Below, piece by piece: positions 16,675 to 25,620 of a stretch of DNA of 64,000 nt. Every line of letters starts with the position of its first letter. Within the stretch, counting starts at the first letter, position 1. The stretch is from Rs1 sp038900335 (GTDB lineage: Bacteria; Pseudomonadota; Gammaproteobacteria; Pseudomonadales; Balneatricaceae). The notes below the pieces were generated by a model that saw only the letters and a list, made by a program, of their open reading frames with translations, was not told the DNA's origin and did no database searches. The stretch covers positions 124,001-188,000 of the forward strand of contig JBBMRB010000006.1 in NCBI GenBank assembly GCA_038900335.1, written 5' to 3'. The position numbers were made by a program, and so were the translations under genes.

Positions 16675-18482
16675 TGCTCACTCAGATTCCAAGAGAGCGA
16701 CCTACTACGCCCTTACTTGATCGTATTGATAGCCCCGAGCAACTGCGCCTGTTAGCACAGCACCAACTCAATCAACTAGCGATCGAGCTAAGAGCATACC
16801 TGCTCTACAGCGTCGGCCAAACGGGAGGCCATTTCGGTGGCGGCTTAGGTGTCGTCGAGCTTACCATCGCCTTGCATTATCTGTTTGATACCCCTAATGA
16901 TCATTTAGTCTGGGATGTTGGCCATCAAAGCTATCCGCACAAAATATTAACGAATCGTCGCCAGGCACTGCTGACGATTAGACAACTCAATGGCCTGCAT
17001 CCTTTTCCTGATCGCAACGAAAGCGTGTTTGATGATTTTGGTACTGGCCATTCTAGCACCTCTATTAGCGCGGCATTAGGTATGGCCATTGCCGATAGCT
17101 TAAATAATTTAAATCGCTACAGCATCGCCGTTATTGGCGATGGCGCACTAAGTGCCGGCCTTGCTTTTGAAGCACTTAATCACGCCTCCCATACTAAAGC
17201 AAATTTGTTAGTCATTCTCAATGATAACGATATGTCAATTTCTGCAAACGAAGGTGGTTTAGCAAGCTACCTTGCCAACAAACTTAAAACTAAAGATGCA
17301 GAAAAAGCGAATACCGCATTATTTGAAGCGCTGGCGTTTGATTACACAGGCCCGATTGATGGCCATGACTTTAGCGCGCTAATTGCCAACTTAACGCAAC
17401 TGAAGAGCAGATCAGGCCCACAGTTTTTACATATTATCAGCAAAAAAGGTAAAGGCTTTTTACCTGCGGAGTCAGACCCTGTCGGCTATCATGCAATTAC
17501 CAAAATTGAGCCTTTAGACAAACCTAAACCCACAGTAAAAGCGAAAACCTACGCTAATATTTTTGGTGAGTGGGCAGTCCATCAAGCCGCGCTAGATCCA
17601 CAATTAGTAGCGATTACCCCGGCGATGAAAGAGGGCTCTGACTTGATTGCTTTTGCCCAGCTATACCCAAAGCGTTTTTTTGATGTCGCTATTGCCGAAC
17701 AACATGCACTGACCTTTGCCGCAGGCTTGGCCTGCGCGAATATTAAACCTGTTATCGCGATCTATTCGACTTTTTTACAACGAGCCTACGATCAATATAT
17801 TCACGATATCGCCATTCAAAACTTAAATGTCACTATCGCCATAGATAGAGCAGGTTTAGTCGGCCAGGATGGCGCAACTCATGCAGGCTGTTACGATATT
17901 GCCGCACTTCGCTGCATTCCAAACACCATCATCATGACCCCTAGTGATGAGCAAGAGCTTTGGTTAGCACTTAACACAGCTTATCACCACAACGGCCCAG
18001 TTGCTGTACGCTACCCTCGCGGTACTGGCAGCAACATGAGCGTTAACAAGAGCGCGCAAATTATCGCCATCGGCAAAGCAAGGCTATTAAAAGAAGCAAA
18101 TAATAGTTTGATCGCTAATACTGAGCAGAAAATGGCAATTCTTAATTTCGGCCCTTTTATTAATGATGTCACTATCGTTGCCGAAAAATATAATTTAACA
18201 CTCGTTGATATGCGCTTTGCCAAGCCCTTAGACGAGCGATTATTAACAAGCTTAGCGCTGACTCATCAACATTTTTTCACTATTGAGGATCATGCGATTA
18301 GCGCGGGAGCAGGCTCTGCTGTCAGCCAATATTTAGCAGACAAACCAGTGACCTTCACTCATTTAGGTATCCCTGATCGCTTAATACCACATGGCAGTAG
18401 AGAACAGCAACTTGCAATTTGCGCCTTGGATATAACGGGAATAACAGCAGCGGTGGAACAACATATCGAGGGTAATAAATAG
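16674..18482 (+). CDS. dxs: 1-deoxy-D-xylulose-5-phosphate synthase
   Basis: Thiamine-diphosphate enzyme that joins pyruvate and glyceraldehyde-3-phosphate, the first step of the MEP pathway. Its 602 residues are a little short of the usual 620. Motifs seen: WDVGHQSYPHKILT, GDGALSAGLAFEALN (ThDP/Mg2+ binding), the transketolase core FFDVAIAEQHALTFAAG with its catalytic Glu, and FLQRAYDQYIHDIAIQ. The N-terminus is more divergent than the core. It overlaps ispA by one base (TGATG), so precursor and prenyl-chain synthesis are coupled. Confidence 0.95.
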   Translation: MLTQIPRERPTTPLLDRIDSPEQLRLLAQHQLNQLAIELRAYLLYSVGQTGGHFGGGLGVVELTIALHYLFDTPNDHLVWDVGHQSYPHKILTNRRQALLTIRQLNGLHPFPDRNESVFDDFGTGHSSTSISAALGMAIADSLNNLNRYSIAVIGDGALSAGLAFEALNHASHTKANLLVILNDNDMSISANEGGLASYLANKLKTKDAEKANTALFEALAFDYTGPIDGHDFSALIANLTQLKSRSGPQFLHIISKKGKGFLPAESDPVGYHAITKIEPLDKPKPTVKAKTYANIFGEWAVHQAALDPQLVAITPAMKEGSDLIAFAQLYPKRFFDVAIAEQHALTFAAGLACANIKPVIAIYSTFLQRAYDQYIHDIAIQNLNVTIAIDRAGLVGQDGATHAGCYDIAALRCIPNTIIMTPSDEQELWLALNTAYHHNGPVAVRYPRGTGSNMSVNKSAQIIAIGKARLLKEANNSLIANTEQKMAILNFGPFINDVTIVAEKYNLTLVDMRFAKPLDERLLTSLALTHQHFFTIEDHAISAGAGSAVSQYLADKPVTFTHLGIPDRLIPHGSREQQLAICALDITGITAAVEQHIEGNK

Positions 18483-18575
18483 TACGATCTAAAAGCTAGT
18501 TTTGCATGTTTGGCGACACAGGAGCCATGTGCAGCCTAGTTTACTGGGCTCAAAAAGAGTATTGAGCGATATTAG

Positions 18576-18617
18576 TACTACACTATTCATACTACACCAT
18601 TCGTACTACACTATTGA
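18576..18617. repeat. Three tandem 14-bp repeats between dxs and ribA
   Basis: Three units of TACTACACYATTSR (18576-18589, 18590-18603, 18604-18617) sit in the 159-base gap between convergent dxs and ribA. Units differ at one to three positions. No protein-coding or terminator role is evident. It resembles a short variable-number repeat. Confidence 0.8.
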
Positions 18618-18641
18618 GTCATAGTGCAGTACTGATGAGTA

Positions 18642-19250
18642 TCACATCATATGACCAAGCTTGCCTGCTTTGGTCGCAAGATAGCCCTCATTGTGGCTGT
18701 TTTCGCCAACCTTGATTGCCTCCCTACTACTGACTTCAACCCCATAGCTTTGCATCGCCGCTACTTTTTTTGGATTATTGGTCATCAATTTTAAACTTTT
18801 AATGCCAAAATGCTCAAGCATAGGTAAGCACATACTGTATTCACGTTGATCGGCATCAAAACCTAATTGCTCATTCGCTTCAACGGTATCTGCTCCTCGA
18901 TCTTGCAGGTTGTAAGCTTTAATTTTGTTTAATAAGCCAATACCGCGCCCCTCTTGACGAAGATATAAAATAATACCGCGGCCTTCTTTAGCAATTCTGC
19001 TCAAAGCTTCTTGTAGCTGAAAACCACAATCACAACGCAAGCTAAACAGAGCATCCCCCGTCAAACATTCTGAATGTATTCTGGCTAACACAGGCTCATC
19101 CGTGGTGACATCGCCATAGACTAAGGCCACATGCTCTTTACCTGTTGCGCTATCTTCAAAGCCGACCATAGTAAACGTGCCCATTGGCATAGGTAACTTA
19201 GACTCAGCAACATACTGTATGGTACTTTCTTTATTATCACGTACTGACAC
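18642..19250 (-). CDS. ribA: GTP cyclohydrolase II
   Basis: Opens GTP to the first riboflavin intermediate and formate. The zinc-binding stretch HSECLTGDALFSLRCDCGFQ with its three Cys and the catalytic RQEGRGIGLLNKI are intact, as is TNNPKKV. The GTG at 19250 is preferred because AGAGG lies six bases upstream, giving 202 residues against 196 in E. coli; a TTG five codons earlier lacks support. It is a separate, complete RibA. The RibA-like tail of RibB in the cluster to the right lacks these cysteines, so this gene must supply the activity. Confidence 0.94.
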   Translation of the reverse strand: MSVRDNKESTIQYVAESKLPMPMGTFTMVGFEDSATGKEHVALVYGDVTTDEPVLARIHSECLTGDALFSLRCDCGFQLQEALSRIAKEGRGIILYLRQEGRGIGLLNKIKAYNLQDRGADTVEANEQLGFDADQREYSMCLPMLEHFGIKSLKLMTNNPKKVAAMQSYGVEVSSREAIKVGENSHNEGYLATKAGKLGHMM

Positions 19251-19419
19251 TAATAACCTCTTCAATTCGGTGAGTGCATACCTAACTATAAAACTGCTAT
19301 AAATAGTGAAAAATATTAAGCTGGGTATTGGGCTAGAGTTTGGGATTTGATATTAGTGACAAATCCCAATTAAAAATAATAAACCTTATTTGGGAGCAAA
19401 CTCAGTTATTGCAATGTCA

Positions 19420-19902
19420 TCACAACAAGAAATAATTAATTAAATGCAAACATCCCAGCGCCATAAAACCTGCGACAATATCATCTAGCATGATACCTAG
19501 GCCGCCCTCTACTTTACGGTCTATCCAATCGATTGGCCAAGGCTTTAAAATATCAAAAAATCTAAATAGCAAGAAACCTAGCAGCACGGTCGTAAAACTT
19601 ACCGGAATGGCGATCATTGTTATCCAAAAACCGGCAAATTCATCCCAGACGATACTTGGGGCATCGTGTACTTTCATATCATCTGCGGTTTTACCACACA
19701 GGTGAACACCATAAACACATGCAGCAATGACAACTAGCAAATACAGCCATAACGGCAGATAAGACAACAGTAAAAATAGCGGTATCGCCGCTAAGGTACC
19801 GAATGTTCCCGGTGCTTTTGGTGCAAGACCACTGCCGAAACCTAAGGCTAAAAAATGAACCGGATCGCGTAGTTTTTCTGGTAGTTTATCAAGAAGTTTC
19901 AC
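19420..19902 (-). CDS. pgpA: Phosphatidylglycerophosphatase A
   Basis: Inner-membrane lipid phosphatase, 160 residues, that converts phosphatidylglycerophosphate to phosphatidylglycerol. The family signature is clear: FGSGLAPKAPGTFGTLAAIP, then IVWDEFAGFWITM, with several hydrophobic segments. The GTG start is supported by AAGG six bases upstream. It follows thiL closely (18 bases), as in Pseudomonas and E. coli. It is the last gene of the nrdR-rib-nusB-thiL operon. Confidence 0.93.
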   Translation of the reverse strand: MKLLDKLPEKLRDPVHFLALGFGSGLAPKAPGTFGTLAAIPLFLLLSYLPLWLYLLVVIAACVYGVHLCGKTADDMKVHDAPSIVWDEFAGFWITMIAIPVSFTTVLLGFLLFRFFDILKPWPIDWIDRKVEGGLGIMLDDIVAGFMALGCLHLINYFLL

Positions 19903-19920
19903 ATCAAACCTTCATTTAGA

Positions 19921-20898
19921 TTAGTTAGAAAAATGATTATAACCAGCAGCTTTAGCAGCAACCCACCGATCATTAATAAATAGTTTACAGCAGCTAATAC
20001 CGGCATCTTGTTCGCTAACCACGCCTATTTTTGTGATAGCAATATCATGATCATTACTAGCGCGCTCAAAGTCATGCCACTTAGCGGCAGGCACTGTAAA
20101 AAGCAGCTCGAAATCCTCACCACCAGATAGCGCCCATTGTATGGCGTTTTCAGCTGCGACACTAAGTAATGGTGCTGATAATGGTAATAACCGACTGTCA
20201 ATTTGAGCACTGACCGCTGATTGTTGCAATATATGATGTAGATCAGCTAACAAACCATCAGAGATATCAATACAAGAAGAGGCGTAGTCTTTAATCAATA
20301 AACCAGTACTGATACGAGGAGAGGGCCGATAGTAGCGACTTAACAGATATTGCTGTTCGCTGTTAAAATCTTTGTTGCTCAGTTGATCAAGGCCAGCGCG
20401 GCTATCGCCAAGCGAGCCGGAAACACAAATATAATCACCGACATTCGCAGTGCTGCGTAGCAGTGCCTTAGCACGATCGACAAAACCATGCGCCTGTACA
20501 CTTAATGTCAAAGGCCCTTTGGTGGTGTCTCCCCCTGCCAACGTTATGCCATATTGATGAGCGGCAGCGGCTAAGTTTTCACTAAACTCAGCCAGCCAAG
20601 TGCTCTGCAACTCTGGCATTGTCAGCGCTAAGGTAAAACAACTAGGCACTGCGCCCATTGCTGCTAAATCACTAACCGCGGCACCGAGTAATCGCCATGC
20701 GATATCAGCAGCAGCTGCATCTCTAGGGAAGTGAACGCCCGCTACCATGGTGTCTATAGAAAACACCATATCTTGCTCAGCTTGCGCTCTCATAATTGCA
20801 CAGTCATCGCCAATACCTAATACCAGTGCTGTATTGTTTTGCATTGCCTGCTCATTAGGCTGGGCAAAATATTTTTGTATTAGCGAGAACTCTTCCAT
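19921..20898 (-). CDS. thiL: Thiamine-monophosphate kinase
   Basis: Phosphorylates thiamine monophosphate to the cofactor thiamine diphosphate. The 325 residues are of AIRS/ThiL type: EFSLIQKYF, GIGDDCAI, FSIDTMVAGVHFPRDAAAAD, GGDTTKGPL and the late SGGEDFELLFTVP. Seven bases separate it from nusB upstream and 18 from pgpA downstream. The operon thus joins riboflavin and thiamine cofactor supply. No thiamine riboswitch was seen. Confidence 0.94.
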   Translation of the reverse strand: MEEFSLIQKYFAQPNEQAMQNNTALVLGIGDDCAIMRAQAEQDMVFSIDTMVAGVHFPRDAAAADIAWRLLGAAVSDLAAMGAVPSCFTLALTMPELQSTWLAEFSENLAAAAHQYGITLAGGDTTKGPLTLSVQAHGFVDRAKALLRSTANVGDYICVSGSLGDSRAGLDQLSNKDFNSEQQYLLSRYYRPSPRISTGLLIKDYASSCIDISDGLLADLHHILQQSAVSAQIDSRLLPLSAPLLSVAAENAIQWALSGGEDFELLFTVPAAKWHDFERASNDHDIAITKIGVVSEQDAGISCCKLFINDRWVAAKAAGYNHFSN

Positions 20899-20904
20899 TA
20901 TTCG

Positions 20905-21405
20905 TTACTTTTTCTTCGCTTCGTGACGTGCTCTTATTTCCACCATGCGCACGCGCTGTGCTAGCTTATCTAAGATACCGTTAATGTACTTGTGGCTTTC
21001 TGTCGCACCAAATACTTTTGCCAAATCAACGCTTTCATTAATAACCACACGATAAGGCACTTCGATACGATGAACCAATTCAAAGGTACCAATACGCAGA
21101 ACCGCACGTTCAATTGGGTCTAAGTCATCTAGTTGACGATCGAGAAAAGGAGCGTACGCCTGATCTAGCTCTAAACTGTGACGAGAAACACCACGCAGCA
21201 ACTCACTAAAGAGCGCTACATCTGTTTTCGACATATCATTTTCAACGCGAAAATGAGCTTCTAACTCATTAATCGCCTGCCCAGCCATCTGCCACGAATA
21301 AACAGCTTGTACAGCGAATGTTCTCGCTGATCTACGCATGTCGGTTTTAGATACTTTCTTTTTACCCTTAGCAGCACTAGGGTTAGTGTTTTGCTCTTGT
21401 GTCAC
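20905..21405 (-). CDS. nusB: Transcription antitermination factor NusB
   Basis: All-helical RNA-binding factor of 166 residues that works with NusE at boxA in rRNA antitermination. Typical blocks are ARTFAVQAVYSWQMAG, DLDPIERAVLRIGTFEL and VVINESVDLAKVFG. A basic N-terminal extension (KGKKKVSKTD) makes it longer than the usual ~140. The start is GTG with GAGG nine bases upstream. It lies four bases behind ribH. Confidence 0.95.
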   Translation of the reverse strand: MTQEQNTNPSAAKGKKKVSKTDMRRSARTFAVQAVYSWQMAGQAINELEAHFRVENDMSKTDVALFSELLRGVSRHSLELDQAYAPFLDRQLDDLDPIERAVLRIGTFELVHRIEVPYRVVINESVDLAKVFGATESHKYINGILDKLAQRVRMVEIRARHEAKKK

Positions 21406-21409
21406 AGAA

Positions 21410-21883
21410 TTAAGCCTCTAGGTTGCGTAATAAGCTAACCATTTCAATTGCAGATAGGGCAGCTTCTGCACCTTTATTGCCCGCTTTTGTACCCGATCTT
21501 TCAATCGCTTGTTCAATGCTGTTAACGGTCAAAATACCGTTAGCAACAGGAATACCGTAATCCATCGCCACTTGAGAAACACCTTTGGAGCTTTCGTTTG
21601 AAACATACTCAAAGTGAGGTGTGCCACCGCGAATAACCGCGCCTAGTGCAATAATTGCATCATCCTTTTTTTGCGCCGCTATTTTTTGTACTGCCAGTGG
21701 TATCTCAAAAGCACCAGGGACTCTCACTACCCGAATATCGCTCTCGCTAATACCGTGACGTTTGAGCGCATCTAGCGCGCCTTCTAATAAACTTTCTACC
21801 ACAAATGCATTAAAACGACCGACGACAATTGTGTACTTACCTTGACCTGAGACAAAGTCCCCTTCTATAATTTCTACTGACAT
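21410..21883 (-). CDS. ribH: 6,7-dimethyl-8-ribityllumazine synthase
   Basis: Forms lumazine from the ribityl-uracil and dihydroxybutanone phosphate, usually as a 60-mer or pentamer. The chosen start, MSVEIIEGDF at 21883, has AAGAAGGTG upstream and gives 157 residues, matching E. coli. Earlier codons overlap the ribB end. Motifs: VVGRFNAFV, VRVPGAFEIPLA, LGAVIRGGTPHFEYV with the catalytic His, and PVANGILTV. It begins one base after the ribB stop codon. Confidence 0.95.
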   Translation of the reverse strand: MSVEIIEGDFVSGQGKYTIVVGRFNAFVVESLLEGALDALKRHGISESDIRVVRVPGAFEIPLAVQKIAAQKKDDAIIALGAVIRGGTPHFEYVSNESSKGVSQVAMDYGIPVANGILTVNSIEQAIERSGTKAGNKGAEAALSAIEMVSLLRNLEA

Positions 21884-21884
21884 T

Positions 21885-23009
21885 TTATGCACCTTCTTCA
21901 CAAGTAATATATTCGCTGATTTCTAAATCGAACCCAGAAATAGCATTGAATTTCATTTTAGAGCTCATTAGCTTCATTTTACCAACACCTAGGTCACGCA
22001 GTATTTGCGAGCCCGTTCCAACGGTTAGATAAGCACCTGATGAACTGTAATTAGCCGGCGCAGGTCGGCTATTAGTTTTCGCTAATAAACGATCGAGAGC
22101 GACAGAAAAATCTTCTTTTTGACCATTATCTAGTAACAAGACAACACCGTGTTCTGCTTTTGCGACTAGGCCTAAGGCTCTATCGACACTCCAGTGCGTA
22201 TCCTCACCTATACCCACCATGTCACGTAGCTCATCACCGCGCATATGAACGCGAACCAACGTCGGCTCTGTCTCTTTTATATCACCTTTTACAAAAGCGA
22301 TATGGGTGACATTTTGGATAGAGTCTTTATAGGTAATGCATTTGAAATCACCGTGGTTAGTGGTGACGACAGATTCTTGATCACGTTCAATAGTGTGCTC
22401 ATTAGTCGTGCGATAGTGAATTAAATCAGCAATAGTACCTATTTTAAGGTCATGTTTTTTCGCAAATTTTTCAAGATCAGGGCGTCGAGCCATCGAGCCA
22501 TCATCATTCATTATTTCAACAATAGCAGCCGCCGGTGTCATACCTGCTAAACGCGCCAAATCACAGCCAGCTTCAGTGTGCCCTGCTCTGCGCAAAACGC
22601 CACCTGGTTGCGCCATTAACGGAAATATATGACCCGGTTGGACGATATCTTCAGCTAGCGCATTCGCTTTAACGGCTACGCGAATAGTGTGTGCTCTATC
22701 AGCAGCTGAAATACCCGTTGTTACACCCTCTGCCGCTTCTATCGACAGGGTAAAGTTCGTTTCAAAAGCAGCACCGTTACTTTTCACCATCAACGGTAAC
22801 TTTAATTGCTGGCACCGCTCTTTGGTCAGCGTTAAACAAATCAGACCACGTGCATGAGTCGCCATGAAGTTAATATCTTGTGCTGTGACCATTTGTGCAG
22901 CGATAACCAGGTCACCTTCATTTTCACGGTCTTCGTCATCCATCAGGATGACCATTTTACCTTGACGTATATCGTCAATAATTTCTTCAGGGCTATTAAG
23001 TTCCATCAC
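21885..23009 (-). CDS. ribB: 3,4-dihydroxy-2-butanone-4-phosphate synthase with RibA-like tail (RibBX type)
   Basis: Residues 1-205 are a complete DHBP synthase (DDEDRENEGDL; HTEAGCDLARLAGM), making the four-carbon unit for lumazine. Residues 206-374 are GTP-cyclohydrolase-II-like but lack the three zinc cysteines and the RQEGRGIG loop, so this half should be inactive as a cyclohydrolase. Such hybrids are common in Pseudomonas-type bacteria. The start is GTG (23009) with AGAGA seven bases upstream; an ATG follows directly. It works with the separate ribA gene at 18642-19250. Confidence 0.92.
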   Translation of the reverse strand: MMELNSPEEIIDDIRQGKMVILMDDEDRENEGDLVIAAQMVTAQDINFMATHARGLICLTLTKERCQQLKLPLMVKSNGAAFETNFTLSIEAAEGVTTGISAADRAHTIRVAVKANALAEDIVQPGHIFPLMAQPGGVLRRAGHTEAGCDLARLAGMTPAAAIVEIMNDDGSMARRPDLEKFAKKHDLKIGTIADLIHYRTTNEHTIERDQESVVTTNHGDFKCITYKDSIQNVTHIAFVKGDIKETEPTLVRVHMRGDELRDMVGIGEDTHWSVDRALGLVAKAEHGVVLLLDNGQKEDFSVALDRLLAKTNSRPAPANYSSSGAYLTVGTGSQILRDLGVGKMKLMSSKMKFNAISGFDLEISEYITCEEGA

Positions 23010-23066
23010 ACATTGTTCTCTATATTCATTAGTAATCTGTGCTATTTAAAGCGCGATTAAACAGGT

Positions 23067-23735
23067 TTATCTCACAAAGCCAAAATCAGCTAATACAGCC
23101 ATACTAAGCCCCGTACTATCATTTTTTTCGTGCGCATCATGACTGCCCGCATTGAGCAAGCGCTCCATATACCGAGCAATAATATCTACTTCTAAATGCA
23201 CTTTACTACCACTTTGATAACTGGCCATCAGTGTTTTCTCTGCCGTGTGCGGTACTATATTTAGTGAGAACACATCACCCTCAACACTGTTGACGGTCAA
23301 ACTAACACCATCGACGGTAATAGAGCCTTTATTAGCAATATAACGGACAATACTCGCCCCTGATTTGATCAGATATCTGATTGACCTAGCATCTTGTGTT
23401 CTATCTAGCACTTCACCTATTGCATCAACATGGCCGGTAACAATATGACCACCCATGCGTGTTGTCGGCAATAGTGCTTTTTCTAAATTAACTTTATCGC
23501 CTGCTTTTGCAGTAACAAAGTTAGTATGCTGCAATGTTTCTAGTGAGACATCAGCCCAAAAACCATCACCAGGTAAATCAATAACCGTTAAGCAGACGCC
23601 ATTTGTCGCAATACTATCGCCAATCACCACGTCACTAAGATCTAAATCGTGTGTGCGAATATACAATTGCATATCACCTTGTTGCGTTTTAACTGCGCCA
23701 ATGTGACCGATGGTCTCTATTATTCCTGTAAACAT
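23067..23735 (-). CDS. ribE: Riboflavin synthase, alpha subunit
   Basis: Dismutates two lumazines to riboflavin. The 222 residues show the two lumazine-binding repeats: MFTGIIETIG at the start, with GGHIVTGHVDAIG, then SITVDGVSLTVNSV in the second. The ATG giving MFTGIIE is conserved in the family, so it is preferred to a GTG five codons upstream. The Shine-Dalgarno is weak. The gene lies 57 bases before ribB and 54 bases after ribD. Confidence 0.94.
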   Translation of the reverse strand: MFTGIIETIGHIGAVKTQQGDMQLYIRTHDLDLSDVVIGDSIATNGVCLTVIDLPGDGFWADVSLETLQHTNFVTAKAGDKVNLEKALLPTTRMGGHIVTGHVDAIGEVLDRTQDARSIRYLIKSGASIVRYIANKGSITVDGVSLTVNSVEGDVFSLNIVPHTAEKTLMASYQSGSKVHLEVDIIARYMERLLNAGSHDAHEKNDSTGLSMAVLADFGFVR

Positions 23736-23789
23736 AATCGTCAAATACACTGTTTAATTTTATGATGAACACCATGGCGCATCGTCATA

Positions 23790-24911
23790 TTATTTAATTA
23801 CTGGCTGATAAGTCAGGCGAATATCATCACCAACAATACATTGATCAACCACTTGTAAACGCTGTTGCTGGGCCATATAGTCTTTATCAATCGCCAACAA
23901 CGGCCGAGCTTTGGCACCTAATATGGTTGGCGCCATATACACTGTTAGTTGATCAAACAGTCCGTTTTCAACGAAGCTACCCGCTAAGGTTGCACCCGCC
24001 TCGACCAAAACATTGTTACATTGCTCTACCTTAGCCAAATACTGTAACAATGCCTGCAAGTCTATTTTACCACTGTGATTTGCCATACAGATAATATCGT
24101 CATTATCTTCTGTTTTAGGGCAGGCTATAACGCGTAATGTGCGCCCAGGTTGATTGATAATTTTAGCATGCTTGGCTAATTGGTTATTAGAATCCAACAC
24201 CACTCTAAGGGGTTGTTTTTGCTTAATTAACTCAAGATCAAAGTCATTAGCATCAAGCTCTAGCTCATGCTCCCTCACCATTAACGAAGAGTCGTCATGT
24301 TGAATTGAGCCAATACCGGTGATAATCGCACAGCTTTGAGCTCTTAAGCGCTGAACATCAGCTCGTGCTGCAGGCCCTGTTATCCATTGTGACTCACCGC
24401 TTTGCATTGCAGTACGACCATCTAAGCTCATCGCGAGTTTAATATTAACCCAAGGTAATTGTTGCGACATTCTTTTGATGAAACCAGGATTTAACGCCTT
24501 GGCTTGCTCGCTCATCAATCCGACCACCACTTCAATACCAGCCGCTCTCAATAAGGAAAATCCATTACCAGTGACCAATGGATTAGGGTCTTGCATGGCG
24601 CAGATTACCTTAGTCACCTTCGCCGCTATTAGCGCTTGTGCACATGAACCGGTTTTACCCACATGTGAGCAAGGCTCTAAGGTGACATAGGCAGTACAAT
24701 GCTCACTTTGTTGTGCTGTGACTTTAGCTAACGCATTGACTTCAGCATGACCCTTTCCGGCTTGCAAATGGTAACCTGTGGCAATAACTTCGTTATTTTT
24801 AACGAGCACGCAGCCGACATTCGGGTTGGGGCTGGTGGTATACACACCGAATTTAGCTAGAGCTATCGCCATCGACATAAAGCGATGATCGTTTTCGCAA
24901 AAAGTTGACAT
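23790..24911 (-). CDS. ribD: Bifunctional riboflavin deaminase/reductase
   Basis: Deaminates and reduces the pyrimidine intermediate of riboflavin synthesis. The N-terminal cytidine-deaminase-like domain has the zinc motifs HAEVNAL and PCSHVGKTGSCAQAL. The C-terminal reductase domain (from about 150) has VNIKLAMSLDGRTA and LVEAGATLAGSFVENGL. At 373 residues it matches E. coli RibD. It follows nrdR by four bases. Confidence 0.95.
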   Translation of the reverse strand: MSTFCENDHRFMSMAIALAKFGVYTTSPNPNVGCVLVKNNEVIATGYHLQAGKGHAEVNALAKVTAQQSEHCTAYVTLEPCSHVGKTGSCAQALIAAKVTKVICAMQDPNPLVTGNGFSLLRAAGIEVVVGLMSEQAKALNPGFIKRMSQQLPWVNIKLAMSLDGRTAMQSGESQWITGPAARADVQRLRAQSCAIITGIGSIQHDDSSLMVREHELELDANDFDLELIKQKQPLRVVLDSNNQLAKHAKIINQPGRTLRVIACPKTEDNDDIICMANHSGKIDLQALLQYLAKVEQCNNVLVEAGATLAGSFVENGLFDQLTVYMAPTILGAKARPLLAIDKDYMAQQQRLQVVDQCIVGDDIRLTYQPVIK

Positions 24912-24915
24912 ATGC

Positions 24916-25395
24916 TTAATTAGTCGGTGTTTCTAAAAGCTGAGATTCACTATTAAGATCATCTATTTCTACTTTAAATTCACTGATATTTTCAAAACTG
25001 CGATACACAGAAGCGAAACGAACAAAGGCCACTTGATCGAGCTTTCTCAGCTCAGCCATGACGGCTTCACCTAATTTGCGAGCAGCGACTTCTCTATCAC
25101 CAGAGGAGCGCAATTCAAGTTTTACACGATAAATAAGTGCCTCTAAATCTTCAACACCAACGGGGCGCTTTTCAAGAGCCCTAAGAATACCTGCACGTAA
25201 TTTTTGCTCATCAAAAGGCTGCATTGATCCATCTGATTTAATCAGTCGTGGCATCAACAATTCTGCAGTTTCATAGGTAGTATAACGTTCTTGGCAGGAC
25301 AAACATTCTCTTCGACGGCGCACTTGTTGCCCTTCTGCTACCAATCGAGAATCGACAACTTTGGTGTCTACTGCGGTGCAAAATGGACAATGCAT
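24916..25395 (-). CDS. nrdR: Transcriptional repressor NrdR
   Basis: ATP/dATP-sensing repressor of ribonucleotide reductase genes, 159 residues. An N-terminal zinc ribbon (MHCPFC; CLSCQERY) is followed by an ATP-cone domain (LIKSDGSMQPFDEQKLRAGI; VAFVRFASVYRSF). AGGA lies seven bases upstream of the ATG. It heads the rib operon, as in Pseudomonas and E. coli. The upstream region contains several hairpins, described separately. Confidence 0.95.
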   Translation of the reverse strand: MHCPFCTAVDTKVVDSRLVAEGQQVRRRRECLSCQERYTTYETAELLMPRLIKSDGSMQPFDEQKLRAGILRALEKRPVGVEDLEALIYRVKLELRSSGDREVAARKLGEAVMAELRKLDQVAFVRFASVYRSFENISEFKVEIDDLNSESQLLETPTN

Positions 25396-25434
25396 AATAT
25401 AATCCTATCAAAAGAGCGTTTTGGCCGATCAAAT

Positions 25435-25619
25435 AGCACAAAAATAGTTGTGCTTGCAGCCATTAATAATATAGCACGCCATTGTACAGCAGATAATATA
25501 AAGTGGGTAGGAATAGTATTGAGGAAAATACTATTTTAATCGTTTAACTGCACAAGCCGCTTAAGCATGCTCGTTGCAGATAAAGCAACGCAGCACATAG
25601 CGGATTACTGTACAGTTAA
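25435..25619. other. Hairpin-rich region upstream of nrdR
   Basis: Three structures lie in the 225-base gap: AGCACAA / TTGTGCT (25435-25441, 25448-25454); AATAGTATT / AATACTATT (25512-25520, 25527-25535); and a nested stem-loop at 25544-25619 built from TTAACTG/CAGTTAA, CCGCT/AGCGG, TGCT/AGCA and CGTTGC/GCAACG around AGATAAA. The largest directly follows the stop of the 192-residue gene but has no U-tract. It may be a transcript-end structure or a palindromic repeat element. Confidence 0.5.
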
Positions 25620-25620
25620 T

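Noticed and set aside
18576..18617. CRISPR array
   Set aside because: Three adjoining 14-bp units without spacers, and no cas genes.
23007..23066. FMN riboswitch before ribB
   Set aside because: Only 57 bases separate ribB from the ribE stop, too short for the aptamer, and no conserved core was seen elsewhere in the cluster.
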